Shown: one piece after another, positions 43,420 to 55,115 of the stretch
How the letters are laid out: each line of letters opens with the position of its first letter
How positions within the stretch are numbered: the first letter of the stretch is position 1
Assembly (NCBI GenBank): GCA_963932145.1
Contig: OZ010578.1
Coordinates: 15,816,111 to 15,880,110, forward strand
Origin: Acanthosepion lycidas
Lineage: Eukaryota; Mollusca; Cephalopoda; Sepiida; Sepiidae
Direction: 5' to 3'
Length of the DNA: 64,000 nucleotides
Translations under genes and position numbers: made by a program
Notes under the pieces: model-generated
What the model was told of the DNA's origin: nothing
The model's database searches: none
The model's input: only the letters and a program-made list of their open reading frames with translations

Positions 43420-46260
43420 TTATTACTATCATTATTATCATTTGTCTATTTTATGTTTCCTGCTTTCTTACGCTGTAGAGCCATGTCCAAACTATCGTCC
43501 TTAGGTCCTATTGGAATAATCTTATTTAATTGGTAGCTCATTTCTTAGTATATGTGATGTTTCTAGTAATGCGATTTTTAGGACAACTTTTATGTTGATC
43601 TTACCTGAGGCACTGTAAATAAAATTGTCCATGCCTTTTCTCACGAGGCCCAGTGCTCCGATTAATATTGATACTGCCTCAGTCTTCATTCCCCACATCC
43701 TGTTAATCTCGATTTCCAGTATTTTGAAAATTTCTCGATATTCTTCATGGTGGTATTTCTCTCAGATGGTACTTTTATGTCAATAAGCATAGATATCCTG
43801 ATTTTCTTGTCTTTTATGATAATATCAGGTCTGTTGGCTTTTATTTCCCTGTCAGTTTGAATTTCTATGTTCCAGAGGATAGTTATAGATTTATTTTGGG
43901 TAACTGTTTCTGATTGGTGCTTTCTCAGTAGTTTCGATTTAGTGCTTCTTGCCTATATTCCAGGGCACATATGTCGTTACCTTGTTATGTCACTGGGTAT
44001 ATTCAATTTTGGCTAGTTCCGGACATCATGAGATAATATGGAGAATATTTCATAATATTTTCTGCAGATCCTGCATTTCGGGTCAGTTCCATCTTTGATT
44101 ATGTAAAAATGATAGGATCATCGTGCGAGGCTTTGGTCCTAAGCTGCAATAATTTGGCCTTCTCCCCCAGCTTTCAATCCGGTGTTCCTAAGCCACTGAT
44201 GTGTTTTCTCTTGTTCCGTATCTTCTTTCGTTATTTCTAGGTATTTACTATGCAACGACATGTCATCCCAGTGTTTTTTGTAATTTCATTTTGTCAAGTT
44301 GCTTTGCTTTCTATTTTACTCGTTTGGTATTCGCTTCATTTTTTGTTGGAATGTTTCCAGTTATATTAAGATCTTTCGTGAAGAATGCAGCATTTTGGTT
44401 GATGTAGATTTCGTATGTTACTTATTTATAGGAAGGGGTCATTGATTTTTGTTAGGTATGCTTCCAGTTCGATTTTTGTAGATTTTGAAGTTCAAGTTGG
44501 ATTAGACCTCGGTCTCCTCAAGCTCTTAGTACGTACAACTTATCAACATCTTATCTCGTGTGGTGCGTCCTCATTTGAGTAAGCATTTTTCTGGTCTTGG
44601 ACTCCAATATTTTAATATCATTCAACTTCCATTTAATCATCTTTAAGCTTTATGTTAGTACGGGTATAGTTAATGTGTTGATATCCTTCATTTTATTGCC
44701 CTATCAATTTCTCTTTCTTGTATGAAACTCATTTTGTTATAATATTCTTTTCGAATCTTTTTCTTCATAATTTAATGTTGTATTCTGTCTGCTTCAATAA
44801 TTCCTAAGTATTTAAATGCACAACATTTGTCTATTTCCTTAGTTTTGTTATTGATCTCAATCTCTAGTTTTCGTTAACTTACCGTCTTTGAAGTTGACTT
44901 TGTGACAATAGTCAATCCCGAAATCCATCCTAATACCTTCCCCGAAGGTTTTGACAGTGGTAAGTAGGTTTTTCTTCTGGTTATCATCCTTTGCTAACGC
45001 TTTAAAATCATTGGTATATATTAGGTAATTCAGTTTTCCATTCTGTGACTTGTAACAGTTGCTACGGCTATTCAGCAGACAGCTGAGTGGCGCTAATGCA
45101 AATTAGAAAAATAGTGGTGACACTGAATCTCCTTGGAAGATTTCACTTTTGATGCTGATTGGTCTTGATGTTTATGACTCGTTTCTATGGTTTAGATTTA
45201 ATGTAGCCTTCCTGTTTTTTCAGGTTTCCGTTATTTATTTAACCGTTGTATGGCGTAGTCTGTATATTTTTAGCCTTTTCCTAATCCATGTGTGTAGTAC
45301 ATTGTCGAACATGTTTCTGTAACGATCCATACTATCGATAAGTTTATTTTTCTTGTTTTCACCTCTTCCATTATTGTTTTATTGTTAAGTTGGCCCTTGC
45401 ACCTGTAAATTCCTCTTTTATATCCTTTCTGTTCTGTTGGGAGTACATTTTTCTATCGTTTATTATAGAATTGAGGATCTTTTAAATTGTTGGTCTCAGG
45501 TGATGGCCCTATAGGTTTTCGAGTCCTGCATCTCTTCTGTTTTTTCTTGGGAGCATGTATGTTAATACCCACGTGAGCCAATTGTGTCATCTTTCTGGGC
45601 TAATGATTGTTTCATCATTTACCCGTTTGAAATCATGATAGGTGATAGATTTTTATCCAGAAATTTGCTATTCGGTCTATTCCTGGTACTTTCCAACTTT
45701 TGGTTAGGCAGATGGCAGCGGTTGCTTTAGTAATATTGGTGTCTGTCCATTTTTGGCAATCTATATGTATGTTTTTCTGTTACTGTTGTTGCTTGATCCA
45801 CGTAGCTCTTTCACTGTGCATTTTGCAGTTTCCCACATTTTACACTAGAACTCATGGACTTCCTGGATACTACGTGGGTCTTTTATCTCTATTTTATTTT
45901 TTTAACGCATGTAATACCTGTGACTCTTTTCCCATTATCTTCACAGTCTGCAGGGCCGATATAGTCTACAATGTTTCGTTTCCTTTTGGAACGTCTTCAT
46001 CAATTGTCCAAAGATACTAGAGCGACAATGATAACTAGAAAAAAATTTCATTTTGTGTTTTTGTTTTCGCAGGCCCTTTATGGGGTCCTAATATTTTACA
46101 ATGATTTTCTCTCGGAAATCAATCGAAACTGCAAAAAGAAGAGATGGAAGCTTCTACCCAGATATGGTAATAGTATCAATTCTACATTTTGGGACAGATC
46201 TGGCTGTTATAAAGATAAGTCAAGACTTCAAGTGGAAGAAACTCGCTGTAGGTAGGCGAC
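43420..46260 (-). pseudogene. REL-endonuclease LINE copy D2 (subfamily 2), long and decayed
   Basis: From the tail (short TAA/TGA units at 43420-43440) it runs through a decayed 3' UTR hairpin (homologous to copy H), the endonuclease (MWGMKTEAVSILIGALGLVRKGMD near 43600-43680), the thumb, the RT catalytic region (IFQGDSVSPLFF, then YTNDFKALAKDD near 45030, where a YMDD-type box is expected) and the fingers (VLPTEQKGYKRGIYRCKGQL near 45450-45400, TKSWKVPGIDRIANFWIKIY near 45700). The catalytic box has changed from DD to ND. Many frameshifts. Weak similarity may continue to about 47480. Confidence 0.82.
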
Positions 46261-47500
46261 AACACATGTCACATTGAACCAGTTTTCTCATACAACGGTT
46301 GTTTTGTCTCGTTCTGATATCTTCTGAAAATCTCTCTGGCTTTCAAATTTTATTCTCCTTTTTCTTTTCTTTCTAGTCAATCAGTTGGCATAGTAACGAA
46401 TTTTATCTGACATTTTCTTTTAAATTTTCTTGTTTAAAACAGTAGATCTCTGTTGTGGTCCAGACTAGTTCACCATTGATACTTACCAAACGTTTATCAC
46501 TTCAGTTAAATTTCTATTAAATTTTAGTTTGTTTTCTTATATCTCTGCTATTCTTAACTGTTGCTATATAGCTTTTCCTTTATTTCCACTTGATTATTGA
46601 TTCAAAGTTGGTTATTACAAGAAGTCTGTCATCGACAAGTTCTTACAGATTACACTCAAATAGTCTGTTTGAATGATCTCATATGTTATAGTTACTTCTT
46701 TTATATGTTTATAAAATATATCCCGTTTTCAGTTATCTGGGTCGTCGTGAGATATTCATTTTTGAAAGAGTTATGTGGTACTTTTTTAAGCCCCAATCCA
46801 TTCTATTAGAACGCAATTTTGATTCAGCTTCCTTCAACATTTTCGAGATTAGACAACTATAGTCTCTCCGCATTATCCCTTTTTTTGTTTTTTTAATCTG
46901 TTTTATTTTACTTTTGGTTAGCGATACTGAGATTTTTCTTGTTTAGGCAGTTTGCTGTTTTTGTAGTAATCCAAAATCTAAGTATTTTAATTTCATCAAT
47001 TTCGAAAGATTTTATTAGGACCTGACGCTGTCAAGTTGGCTATTTAGCAAACAATATGTATTTTATTTATTGACTGAATTACTTAATTCCTGTTCTTTCT
47101 AGAATCTCATATACCTGGTAGATATTTGTGAAAATTCAAAACATCAATAACTTTTGAGGTACTTTCGTTTCAATCCACCGATATTTTTATTTGAGGATTG
47201 TGTCATTTTTCCTATATATTTTTTTAGTATTGCTTTTTTATGCCATCATAAAATTTATGTTTTCTAACTTTCTTTTTGTGGTAAACTGTAATTTGCTATC
47301 TCTCTCTATTTTGAAACAAAGTTTTTTAGCCATTATTTATTCTCTTCACACGCCATTTCACTATTCTGTTTGATTTTCTGCGTTTCCTCGTCTGGTATAG
47401 TTTCTCGGTTTTTGGCATGTAATATTTCATTTCTTTGTAGCAGAATTTTTTTTCTTATTAACAGAAAATTTTCCTGTCATCACCATTTTTATTTTTAATG
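46261..47500 (-). other. Possible 5' part of LINE copy D2
   Basis: Composition and position fit the N-terminal region of a 4-kb LINE, but no box could be read with confidence. It could equally be unrelated AT-rich DNA. Confidence 0.3.
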
Positions 47501-50500
47501 TCGCAGAATAGGAGATAGCATTTTCAAGGAAGAGATAAAAAAACTTGTACAAAAGTAATTACATTGAATTTTATTAATCAATACAATAATGGTCGTCAAT
47601 AATAATTAACTTTACCTTACGTGAAGGTAATATTTTTCATTACCCGCTCAGGTTTTAACGAAACTAATGGCGAATGATTTATTTATAGAAGTTTTCGAAA
47701 TTCGAAGTTATTTGGGGGATCAAAACGAATTAGAATCTGAAGATTTATTTTCTGATGATAAGAAACGATGCAGGAAATATTTCAGGAGGAAAACTTTTTC
47801 TCTTGAATTGTTCTCCTGATACAAGGCCAAAGTGTCACTCAAGGTAGATGATTACTGAATAGTGATGTTTATGGTCGTAAAAGGATGGCGCTAGGCTTGC
47901 ATATTATTAGATAACGATGTACTTTCATTTGAAGAGTTTTCAGGTAATAATGATCAGGAAAGTAAAAGATCGGTAATCCATTTAACATTGGAACTTTTCT
48001 TGGGAAGAAGATTTTTGAGTGGAACTTAGTCCTTACCAGTGGAGTGGAGTAAGAGGGGAATGAGGAAGAGTCGACTGTGTACATTGCTTGTTGTTTCGTC
48101 TCTGTGGAGTTCAGAACAGGTGTAAATAAAGAATATGGTCTGCTCTGAAAATAGTAGCGGTGAAGCGAGAAGCTAGGAACTTCTCATCTGTAGAGAAGGA
48201 TTTGAAGGGTAGAAAACAAATCATCACCCATCAATTTAGACAAAAGCTTTTCACTTCGCTCGAATCAGTAAAGAGAGAATTAGGCTGCCCCTGCCCAGGT
48301 ATGGTAGAAATAAGCTATTTTTTTTATCTCGTTCTTGTAAAGACAGAGTATGACAGAAAAAAGAATCTTTTAATATTTGGAAGACAACTCATGCCATGAT
48401 GAACTAAATTTTTCGCATGACGTTCTGGGGGTACTGTTCTGATTTTCTTGAGAATGTTATGGCATTCTTTACAATTGTTATTGGTATGGTTTTGTTTTGA
48501 AGATTCTAATCCATTGCTCACAGTCACAGAAGGAATGGATGATACATGTCCTGCTCAGCCCTCTATAAGTTATGCAAGTAAAATGGACATAAATGAATAA
48601 CAAAAGAGATTACATCAACGCTGAGTGGAAATATCTCTTATCATCATCAGGTTGAAAATTCTTCTCGGATTCTCCTGAATCGTTCCGTCTAACCATCTCT
48701 GTCAGACATCGCCGTCGGCAGGTCCTCCAGATGGAATCCAAAGTCATCTACAAGTTTGTCAATGTAGGTGTGATGAGATTTTTCAACCGATCTCTGTTGC
48801 CGCGCAATGCGGTCCATAGGAAGGTGTCACTCTCAAGTTCTGACTTCTGTAGTTGTGATAGCCTAACCGAAACCTTCTCTCTCTTAGCGGAACTGAGACA
48901 GGTGTCCATACAGGCATTTCCATCAAGTGGTGCTTCTTAATGTTTCGTCTATGTTGTTGAGCCGAAGCTAATATCTAAAAGCAAATAAATTAACAAAAAA
49001 ATAAAACAATAGCAGCTTACCCATTTTACCATTACTCTCATTTAGGCACTCAATCAACAAGTGTGCACGAACGCCATCGCCTAAGTTTGGATGAAAGATG
49101 AAAGGCAAACTGAGATTTTTGCCTTTATATATTATTACCTCGTTAAAGTAATGTAATGTGTTATGCTCTTTTTTTACATTATTTTAATATTGTCCGATTG
49201 AATCGCAATTATTAAATTCTGTACTATTTTAAAATATATGAATAATTTTAACGTTGAAATTTATTGCCTACTAGTACTTATTGATAGGGGACAATTGAAG
49301 CGATTAAGGCTATTATGAGATTTCATACCTGCCGTAAATCGTATATTATCAGTAGATAATGCAACACCATGTTTTCTCAAAGCTCCAAATGTCTCTTCGA
49401 AGTTTCTAACTAGTTTTCGAAAGTTTTTTTTTCAAGAGATCTTCATTTTATTGTCATTTCTTTCTGGAAAGATCCTCACAGTCATTAATAACAGGATTAG
49501 ATAGACGTTTTCGTTTCAGATAATCTACAGTTCTCTATTTCTTAATCTTCCTATTCTCTTCAAATTTTACTATGTACAGACTCTTTGACGGCAGCATGCG
49601 CATTAAGTTACCTTTCTTTACAACGTGTAAATTTGTTACATCCGACCTGGATTAGTATATTCATTTGAATTTCAAACAACTACTTTGGTTGACGGAATAA
49701 TGAAATAGTCGATATAGCATTTTAACAGGTTCATTTTATCGTCCTGTGTATCATTACTAATGAATATGTAACATTATATGAGCCTGTTTTTTTTTTTAAA
49801 TAGGATTCTATAGCTGTCTTTTGAGTGCTGTTGAAATTCAGGAAGTTACTCGAGTAGGAATTGCAGCATGAAAGTTTATCACTTTATAAATATCTACTTA
49901 GTTTTCTTCTTTGATTTTATATTGATGCGTAGGATATGTTAATATCTTATTTGTCATTGTATGATCTTTAGTTTCCTTGTGCGACCCTGATGTTTCTTGG
50001 GATATTTTTCAAATTCTGATTTCAGTTTCACGAATTGAAACGATTATTGTTTTTTTTATTTTAAATTTCTTGATGATTTAAAGCCTAAAATGATTCTGTG
50101 ACTTCATTGCAAAGAACAAAAGTTGAGCAAACCATATCCACTGTTTGAATAATTCGACTAATACTTTTTGTCTTTAATGTAACATGGCACACGACCAAGG
50201 GGGTAACTTTTGGGGGTTGCCTGTAAAACAGTTTCCTTTTAGGTGAATCACCTAAACAGGAAGCGCGTTGTGACAGTATGTGTAGTGAATACCCTTCACA
50301 TTCATAAACATGATTTGGGGAAAAACATTATATCATCTACGTCTCAAATCCTCCTTCTACGTGTTTTTTTCTTCTCATGGTTATTCCACATTTAAAACAC
50401 CAAGGAGGAAATTAAGGTAAAGAAAACGAGATAACTGCAATTTCAAAATAGAATAGTGCGCATATTATTTTTACTCGCAGTGGTGCCAGGATCTTTGCAT

Positions 50501-50600
50501 GGAATTTCCCAGAGTACGTGAAGAGAATCTTTGTCATTTTCATAGGTAGGTTATTTCTTTTATGCCATCCAATGACATGAAACTTCTCGAACAATCCTCG
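47501..50600. other. Long stretch without recognised gene
   Basis: Mostly AT-rich. The segment 48650-48960 is noticeably less AT-rich (for example CAGACATCGCCGTCGGCAGG) and may be an old repeat or lost coding fragment. I could not assign it. No tRNA, rRNA or protein family was seen. Confidence 0.45.
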
Positions 50601-50604
50601 CATT

Positions 50605-50800
50605 TCTGAATAATATTTTAGATGTTGTTTAAAAAACAAAAAAATTAACTATATCTAAAAAAAATGTTTAAAATATTGAAATATTTATAAAGACTTGGGT
50701 ATTTTAAATCTTTATAAATATTTCAATAGTTAAACATTTTTTAGATATAGTTAAACAAAAACAAATAGTGTTTTTGAACAAGATCTAAAATATTAATACA
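50605..50800. repeat. Long AT-rich fold-back palindrome
   Basis: AACTATATCTAAAAAAAATG (50648) is mirrored by CATTTTTTAGATATAGTT (50737-50754). The inner arms of about 48 bp around ACTTGGGTATTTT are nearly perfect. Outer arms (TATTTTAGATGTTGTTTAAA and its near complement) extend the symmetry to about 195 bp. Probably a MITE or other fold-back element; family unknown. Confidence 0.75.
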
Positions 50801-51039
50801 GTTAGATTTACGTTAGGAATATACGGACCCAGTGGCGTTCCATATCACGTGACGTCCGCGTCTCGCAACGGACGCTATTTGTAAATAAACAGATATTTCT
50901 GAAGAAAGATTGAGGTCAATCTGAAATATCAAATATATATATAAATAAATACTTTTATAAAAAAAACATTATTATTTTTTTAATTTACAACTTTTTCTAT
51001 ATATACATATTAAGAAAGTATACGTCGCTTCTCAGTTTG

Positions 51040-51041
<2 letters not shown>
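50801..51041. other. Non-coding spacer
   Basis: Contains CACGTGACGTCCGCGTCTCG near 50845, locally GC-rich. Nothing recognised. Confidence 0.4.

Positions 51042-51086
<45 letters not shown>
51042..51086. repeat. (TA)n microsatellite
   Basis: Abuts LINE copy E at a place where copy B has only GTATATGACG. The array may have grown from that TATAT inside the LINE. Confidence 0.95.
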
Positions 51087-51095
<9 letters not shown>

Positions 51096-52085
51096 GTGAC
51101 GTTGTTAACTTCTGTGACATTTCCCCGTCCATTAAAAGTGCTTCCAGCGTAGCGTTGTATATTAGCATAATATGTTTATTGGACTTTGAATTTATTTGGA
51201 ACTGTTATCTGTCTGATATTTGTCTTAGAGTTACTCTGCTGAGTACATAGATGACGTGGTTTTTCGCTTCAGTGATATCACCACTGTGGTTTTCATGGAT
51301 CCTACCTTATTATGAATTGGACTTATCTTCAGTGACATCGTCCGGATAACTGCAGGTTATATCACAAGTAGATACATCGATTTTATTTGTCTTGGGGTTA
51401 TTATTTCGTATCTCAATTATTTTCGTTTTTGCTTCTGTCATATTATTTCTACTCTTATTTATTTACTGTTTGAGTGATAATTATAGTATTCTGTCTTATA
51501 TTTAGTTTTTATCTTATCTATTTGTGCATTTGAGAGACTTTTGTATCGCACAATGTCCCTGAGTATATTGGCAATTTGAGATGAGGTCTTTTTTCACTTC
51601 TTACCAGAGTTGCCCATATTTGGTATTAGGTTGGTGCAAAAATAATGACGTAATAATGTCGTATTTTGACCTTAAAAATACGTCTAAAAACGACATTATT
51701 ACGTCATTATTTTTTCACCAACCTAATATATCTTGATTCGCGATTTTTGGATTTCCACTCAGACCATTTCGCGAGACGATTTCATTCATTTTCTTTTTAT
51801 AAGTCGATTTAGCATTTCACTTGATCCAAGGTTGAGAATAGCCCGGATTTGATTACCAAGTCTCTCTTTGTTTTTGGAAGAGCTTGTTCAGTGACAGATT
51901 TTTCTGCCCCAGACTGGTTACTCTCTGAGGTACGCGAGTCTTGTTGAACCGGGTGACAGCCGATCATCTATGAAAATTTGTTCGTAATCATTGAAATTCG
52001 TAAAATTGTGAGTTTTATCGCTGACTGCCATGGGGTAATTTTGTTCAAGTTACCAGCTCTAGGACGACAGTCGAATAGGATCAGA
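51087..52085 (-). pseudogene. REL-endonuclease LINE copy E, 5' part, with MITE inside
   Basis: It matches the first third of copy B: linker (plus-strand GACGTTGTTAACTTCTGTGA, B at about 33003), N-terminal region, and the 5' UTR block GGTAATTTTGTTCAAGTTAC near 52030-52060. After GTCGAATAGGATC the sequence departs from B, which puts the shared 5' limit near 52080. The rest of the LINE (RT, endonuclease, tail) is absent beyond the TA array at 51086. A 101-bp MITE is inserted at 51626-51726. Confidence 0.82.
51626..51726. mobile_element. Palindromic mariner-type MITE, copy 4 (long form), inside LINE E
   Basis: TTAGGTTGGTGCAAAAATAA and its complement frame a 101-bp palindrome; TA at 51624-51625 and 51727-51728. 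Removing the MITE and one TA restores CATATTTGGTATATCTTGA, which lines up with copies B and C. The MITE is therefore younger than the LINE. Confidence 0.95.
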
Positions 52086-52705
52086 GAGGTCATACTGCAC
52101 ATGTAATAGTCGGATGGGGATTATATTCAGAGATTCATGGTTAAAGAGTTCTTTATTGAGTATTGTATTTATGGGGTAGCACATGAGTATAGATATGTCA
52201 CTGACTGTACTAATTTTTAACAACAAGATGTGATCACTACGAGACGAAATATCATCCTTTACTATTGGAGAATATTCAAAAAAAAAAAAGAAGAGAGCAA
52301 TGAAAAAAATGAAAAATAGAATGAAAATATTAAATTTAAATAAAGTCAAAATGAAATGAAATAAAGGGAAAAAATGTAATTTAAAATGGTATAAGCTTTA
52401 CGATTCCTTACATTTTTAGAGGCAGGAACAAAGTTGCATTCGACAAATGTTCAACTTTTTGAAGGCAATAACAGTGATAGTTATCAAATTTTATACGGTA
52501 TACCATACCCCACTACTGTTTGACGGAAAAAGAGCTATCAAGGAATTCATTAAACAAAGGGATAGAAACAAGGAAAAGAAAAAAATACATTTGGGGGTCA
52601 TTCCTCAACCTTCAATCTCCTAATTTTCAGTCAAAGAGAAGTCAGTCAAAAAGAAGCACACTGACAGATTAGTGCACCTGTAGCCATATGCAAAATGAGA
52701 CAGAA
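52086..52705. other. Non-coding stretch
   Basis: A-rich patches; nothing recognised. Confidence 0.5.
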
Positions 52706-52706
52706 A

Positions 52707-52732
52707 AAAATTCTTCTTCTTCTTCTTCTTCA

Positions 52733-52790
<58 letters not shown>

Positions 52791-52791
52791 T
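52707..52791. repeat. (TTC)n-(TTA)n compound microsatellite
   Basis: About seven TTC units, then about 19 TTA units. No LINE end is visible next to it. Confidence 0.96.
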
Positions 52792-52978
52792 TCTATCTAA
52801 GAACATTTCCGAGTCGTACATATTTTGGTCGGGTAGTTTAGCGCTTCATTCTCGTACTCCCAATGATGTCATATATATCCAAATCTCTTTGCGAAATAGA
52901 GAAATTATTAAAGATTGTTCTGAGTGTACTTAAACGCAGCACGGTCAGCTTGATTTTTTTCGTATATTTCACCGTTAT
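52792..52978. other. Spacer with left flank of LINE F
   Basis: The end, GTATATTTCACCGTTATAAC (52960-52979), is repeated at 53968-53987 on the other side of LINE F and its MITE. Confidence 0.6.
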
Positions 52979-52991
52979 AACATTATTATTA

Positions 52992-53032
<41 letters not shown>

Positions 53033-53243
53033 GTTATTATTATTATCATCATTATTAATATTATTATTATTATTATCACTATTACTACTACTATTATTAT
53101 TATTATTTTTAATAATATTATTATTATTATTGTTATTATTATTATCATTATTATTAATATTATTATTATTATTATTACTATTACTATTATTATTATTAAT
53201 GTTATTATTATTATTATTGTTATTATTATTATTATTATTATTA

Positions 53244-53284
<41 letters not shown>

Positions 53285-53285
53285 T
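52979..53285. repeat. Long imperfect (TTA)n array, tail side of LINE copy F
   Basis: About 300 bases of TTA with scattered ATC, ACT and GTT variants. On the minus strand it follows directly the LINE 3' end CAGAAATCAAAGGAAATAAT. It gives spurious Leu-rich and Ile-rich frames. Confidence 0.95.
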
Positions 53286-53864
53286 CCTTTGATTTCTGGT
53301 GTGTACTCATTTACTTTCGGGTGACGCCCAGAGATCTAAGGTCAGAAATGGCATCATAATATTTTCCTCTGAGAAATTTAAAGAAAAAAGAAACAATCAT
53401 ATTTTACATAATAAATCCGTTGGTAAGGTGTGGACCGTTCCAGTGAGAAGATATTTTTTTGTATTTTTGAATGTTAGTAGGGGTACAGTTAATGTGTTGA
53501 TCGCCTTCATTTTATTGGCCCTATTAATTTGGCTTTCTTGTATCAAAGTTGCTATAATGTTCTTTTCGGACGTTTTTCTTCATAATGTAATGTTGTATTC
53601 CGTCTCCTTCACTAATTCTTAAGTATTTGTATGCACAACATTGGTCTATTTGCTTAGTTTTTTTGTTGATCTCAATCTGGTTTTCGTTAGCTTACCCCCT
53701 TAGGGACATTTGTCGATTCCGAACTCCATCCCAATACCTTGGCCGAAGGTTGTGACAATGGTAAGTAGGTCTTTGCTGCTGCTTATCATTCTTTGCAGAC
53801 GCTTTAAAATGATCAATATATAGTAGGTGATTCAGTTTTCCATTCTGTCCATTGACTTTTTTTA
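53286..53864 (-). pseudogene. REL-endonuclease LINE copy F (subfamily 2 body), internally deleted
   Basis: The 3' end matches the subfamily 1 type 3' UTR (ATTTCTGACCTTAGATCTCTG, minus strand, hairpin decayed), while the body (53450-53850) matches D2: GTACAGTTAATGTGTTGATC thumb region and GTAGGTGATTCAGTTTTCCA near the catalytic box. The endonuclease is deleted between them. It is cut at its 5' side by MITE copy 5. A duplicated flank of about 28 bp suggests target-primed insertion. Confidence 0.78.
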
Positions 53865-53965
53865 TTAGGTTGGTGCAAAAATAATGACGTAATAATGTCG
53901 TTTTTTTTACCTTAAAAATACGTCAAAAACGACATTATTACGTCATTATTTGTGCACCAACCTAA
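53865..53965. mobile_element. Palindromic mariner-type MITE, copy 5 (long form)
   Basis: A 101-bp palindrome with the same ends as copies 3 and 4; TA at 53863-53864 and 53966-53967. It lies exactly at the 5' junction of LINE F with its flank. Confidence 0.95.
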
Positions 53966-53984
53966 TAGTATATTTTACCGATAT

Positions 53985-53986
53985 AA

Positions 53987-54030
<44 letters not shown>
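53985..54030. repeat. (TTA)n array, 5' side of LINE copy F
   Basis: About 15 TTA units after the duplicated flank ATATAACATT. Confidence 0.95.
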
Positions 54031-55059
54031 GTTCTGTCGATTTTGGTGCTGCTGATGATGTTCTCAATGTTCTCCTCCGAATCATAATTATGTGTAGACC
54101 TTCCCTTACAAACTTTCTAAAGGTGCATCAGCAAACCTGGAAATATTATAATTATTATGAAAAACTCTTCAATAAAACCGACATAAAAATGATCTGCAAA
54201 TAATAAAGAGCCGAGGCGAACCGATAAATGCTAATAGGTCAATAGCATTGAAATAATGAATTCCGAGAAAATGTCAACCTGTCATGTGTTTTTCAAACCT
54301 GGTCGTCAAGTAATTTCTGAAAAAATAAAGTCAATCAAAACATTAAAACTATAAAATTATAAATAATACTAATTGTTCTGTGGTATGATCGATTTGGATG
54401 AAAGAAGAGTGGTGGCAATATGGCGTCAGATGCACAAGCGTCCACTTAAATCATCAACGAATAATCCAACTAATTAAAATGTGTGTCGTTGAAGACACAC
54501 TTCAATTTCAAGTTTATAAAAATCCAACGGAAAATACTGGACGGAAGAAAAGTGTAAAGAAATCATCTTCAGAAAGCGAACGATGCTTGTCAGATTTTGA
54601 TGTCTTCAGATGTTTTAATTTTTCTTTAAGTTTCGTCCTTGACAGTCTTCTGCAAAGATAATCGGGAGGTGAAATTGCATGATATATGAACATGTCTTCT
54701 GGAGAACAAAGTCCAGCTATAACGTCTGAGTGGAAAATAAGGAAATTTAAGAAAATCTTCACAATGCCAAAACATGAATAGAAATATAAATGAATAATGA
54801 CGGAAAAAGGGCAATTTAGATGAAATAAGCGTTACGGCTATAAAATAAGAGGCTGGCAAGAAGGAAGCTTAAGCGATAAAACAATAGGTCGGTTGACTGG
54901 GGCTCAATAAAAACAAAAATGCAAAAGAAGCAAAGTGCGAAGATGAAGTATAGGCTCATTTTCTCAGATTTAACAGGAAATAGCACTACCGCAGCATGTT
55001 TTTATTCAAGAAGTTATGAGCGGTCTTAGCTCAACTGTGTAATGGAAATAATAGCTCAA

Positions 55060-55060
<1 letters not shown>
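54031..55060. other. Stretch without recognised gene
   Basis: Overlapping frames of 77-87 codons at 54398-54859 on both strands lack family similarity. Otherwise non-coding. Confidence 0.45.

Positions 55061-55113
<53 letters not shown>
55061..55113. repeat. (TA)n microsatellite at the tail of LINE copy G
   Basis: On the minus strand it follows the LINE 3' end CAGAAATCAAAGAATATATA, so this copy has a TA tail where others have TAA. Confidence 0.94.

Positions 55114-55115
<2 letters not shown>

Noticed and set aside
44201-46255. Plus-strand frames of 68-106 codons
   Set aside because: They lie antisense to LINE copy D2, which reads clearly on the minus strand.
48650-48960. Lost host exon or LTR-type remnant in a less AT-rich patch
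   Set aside because: No domain, terminal repeat or protein similarity could be recognised, so nothing beyond composition can be stated.
52863-53324. 153-codon Leu-rich frame and 111-codon Ile-rich frame on the opposite strand
   Set aside because: Translation of the imperfect (TTA)n array that forms the tail side of LINE copy F.
54398-54859. Frames of 77-87 codons on both strands
   Set aside because: Mutually overlapping, without domains or start context.
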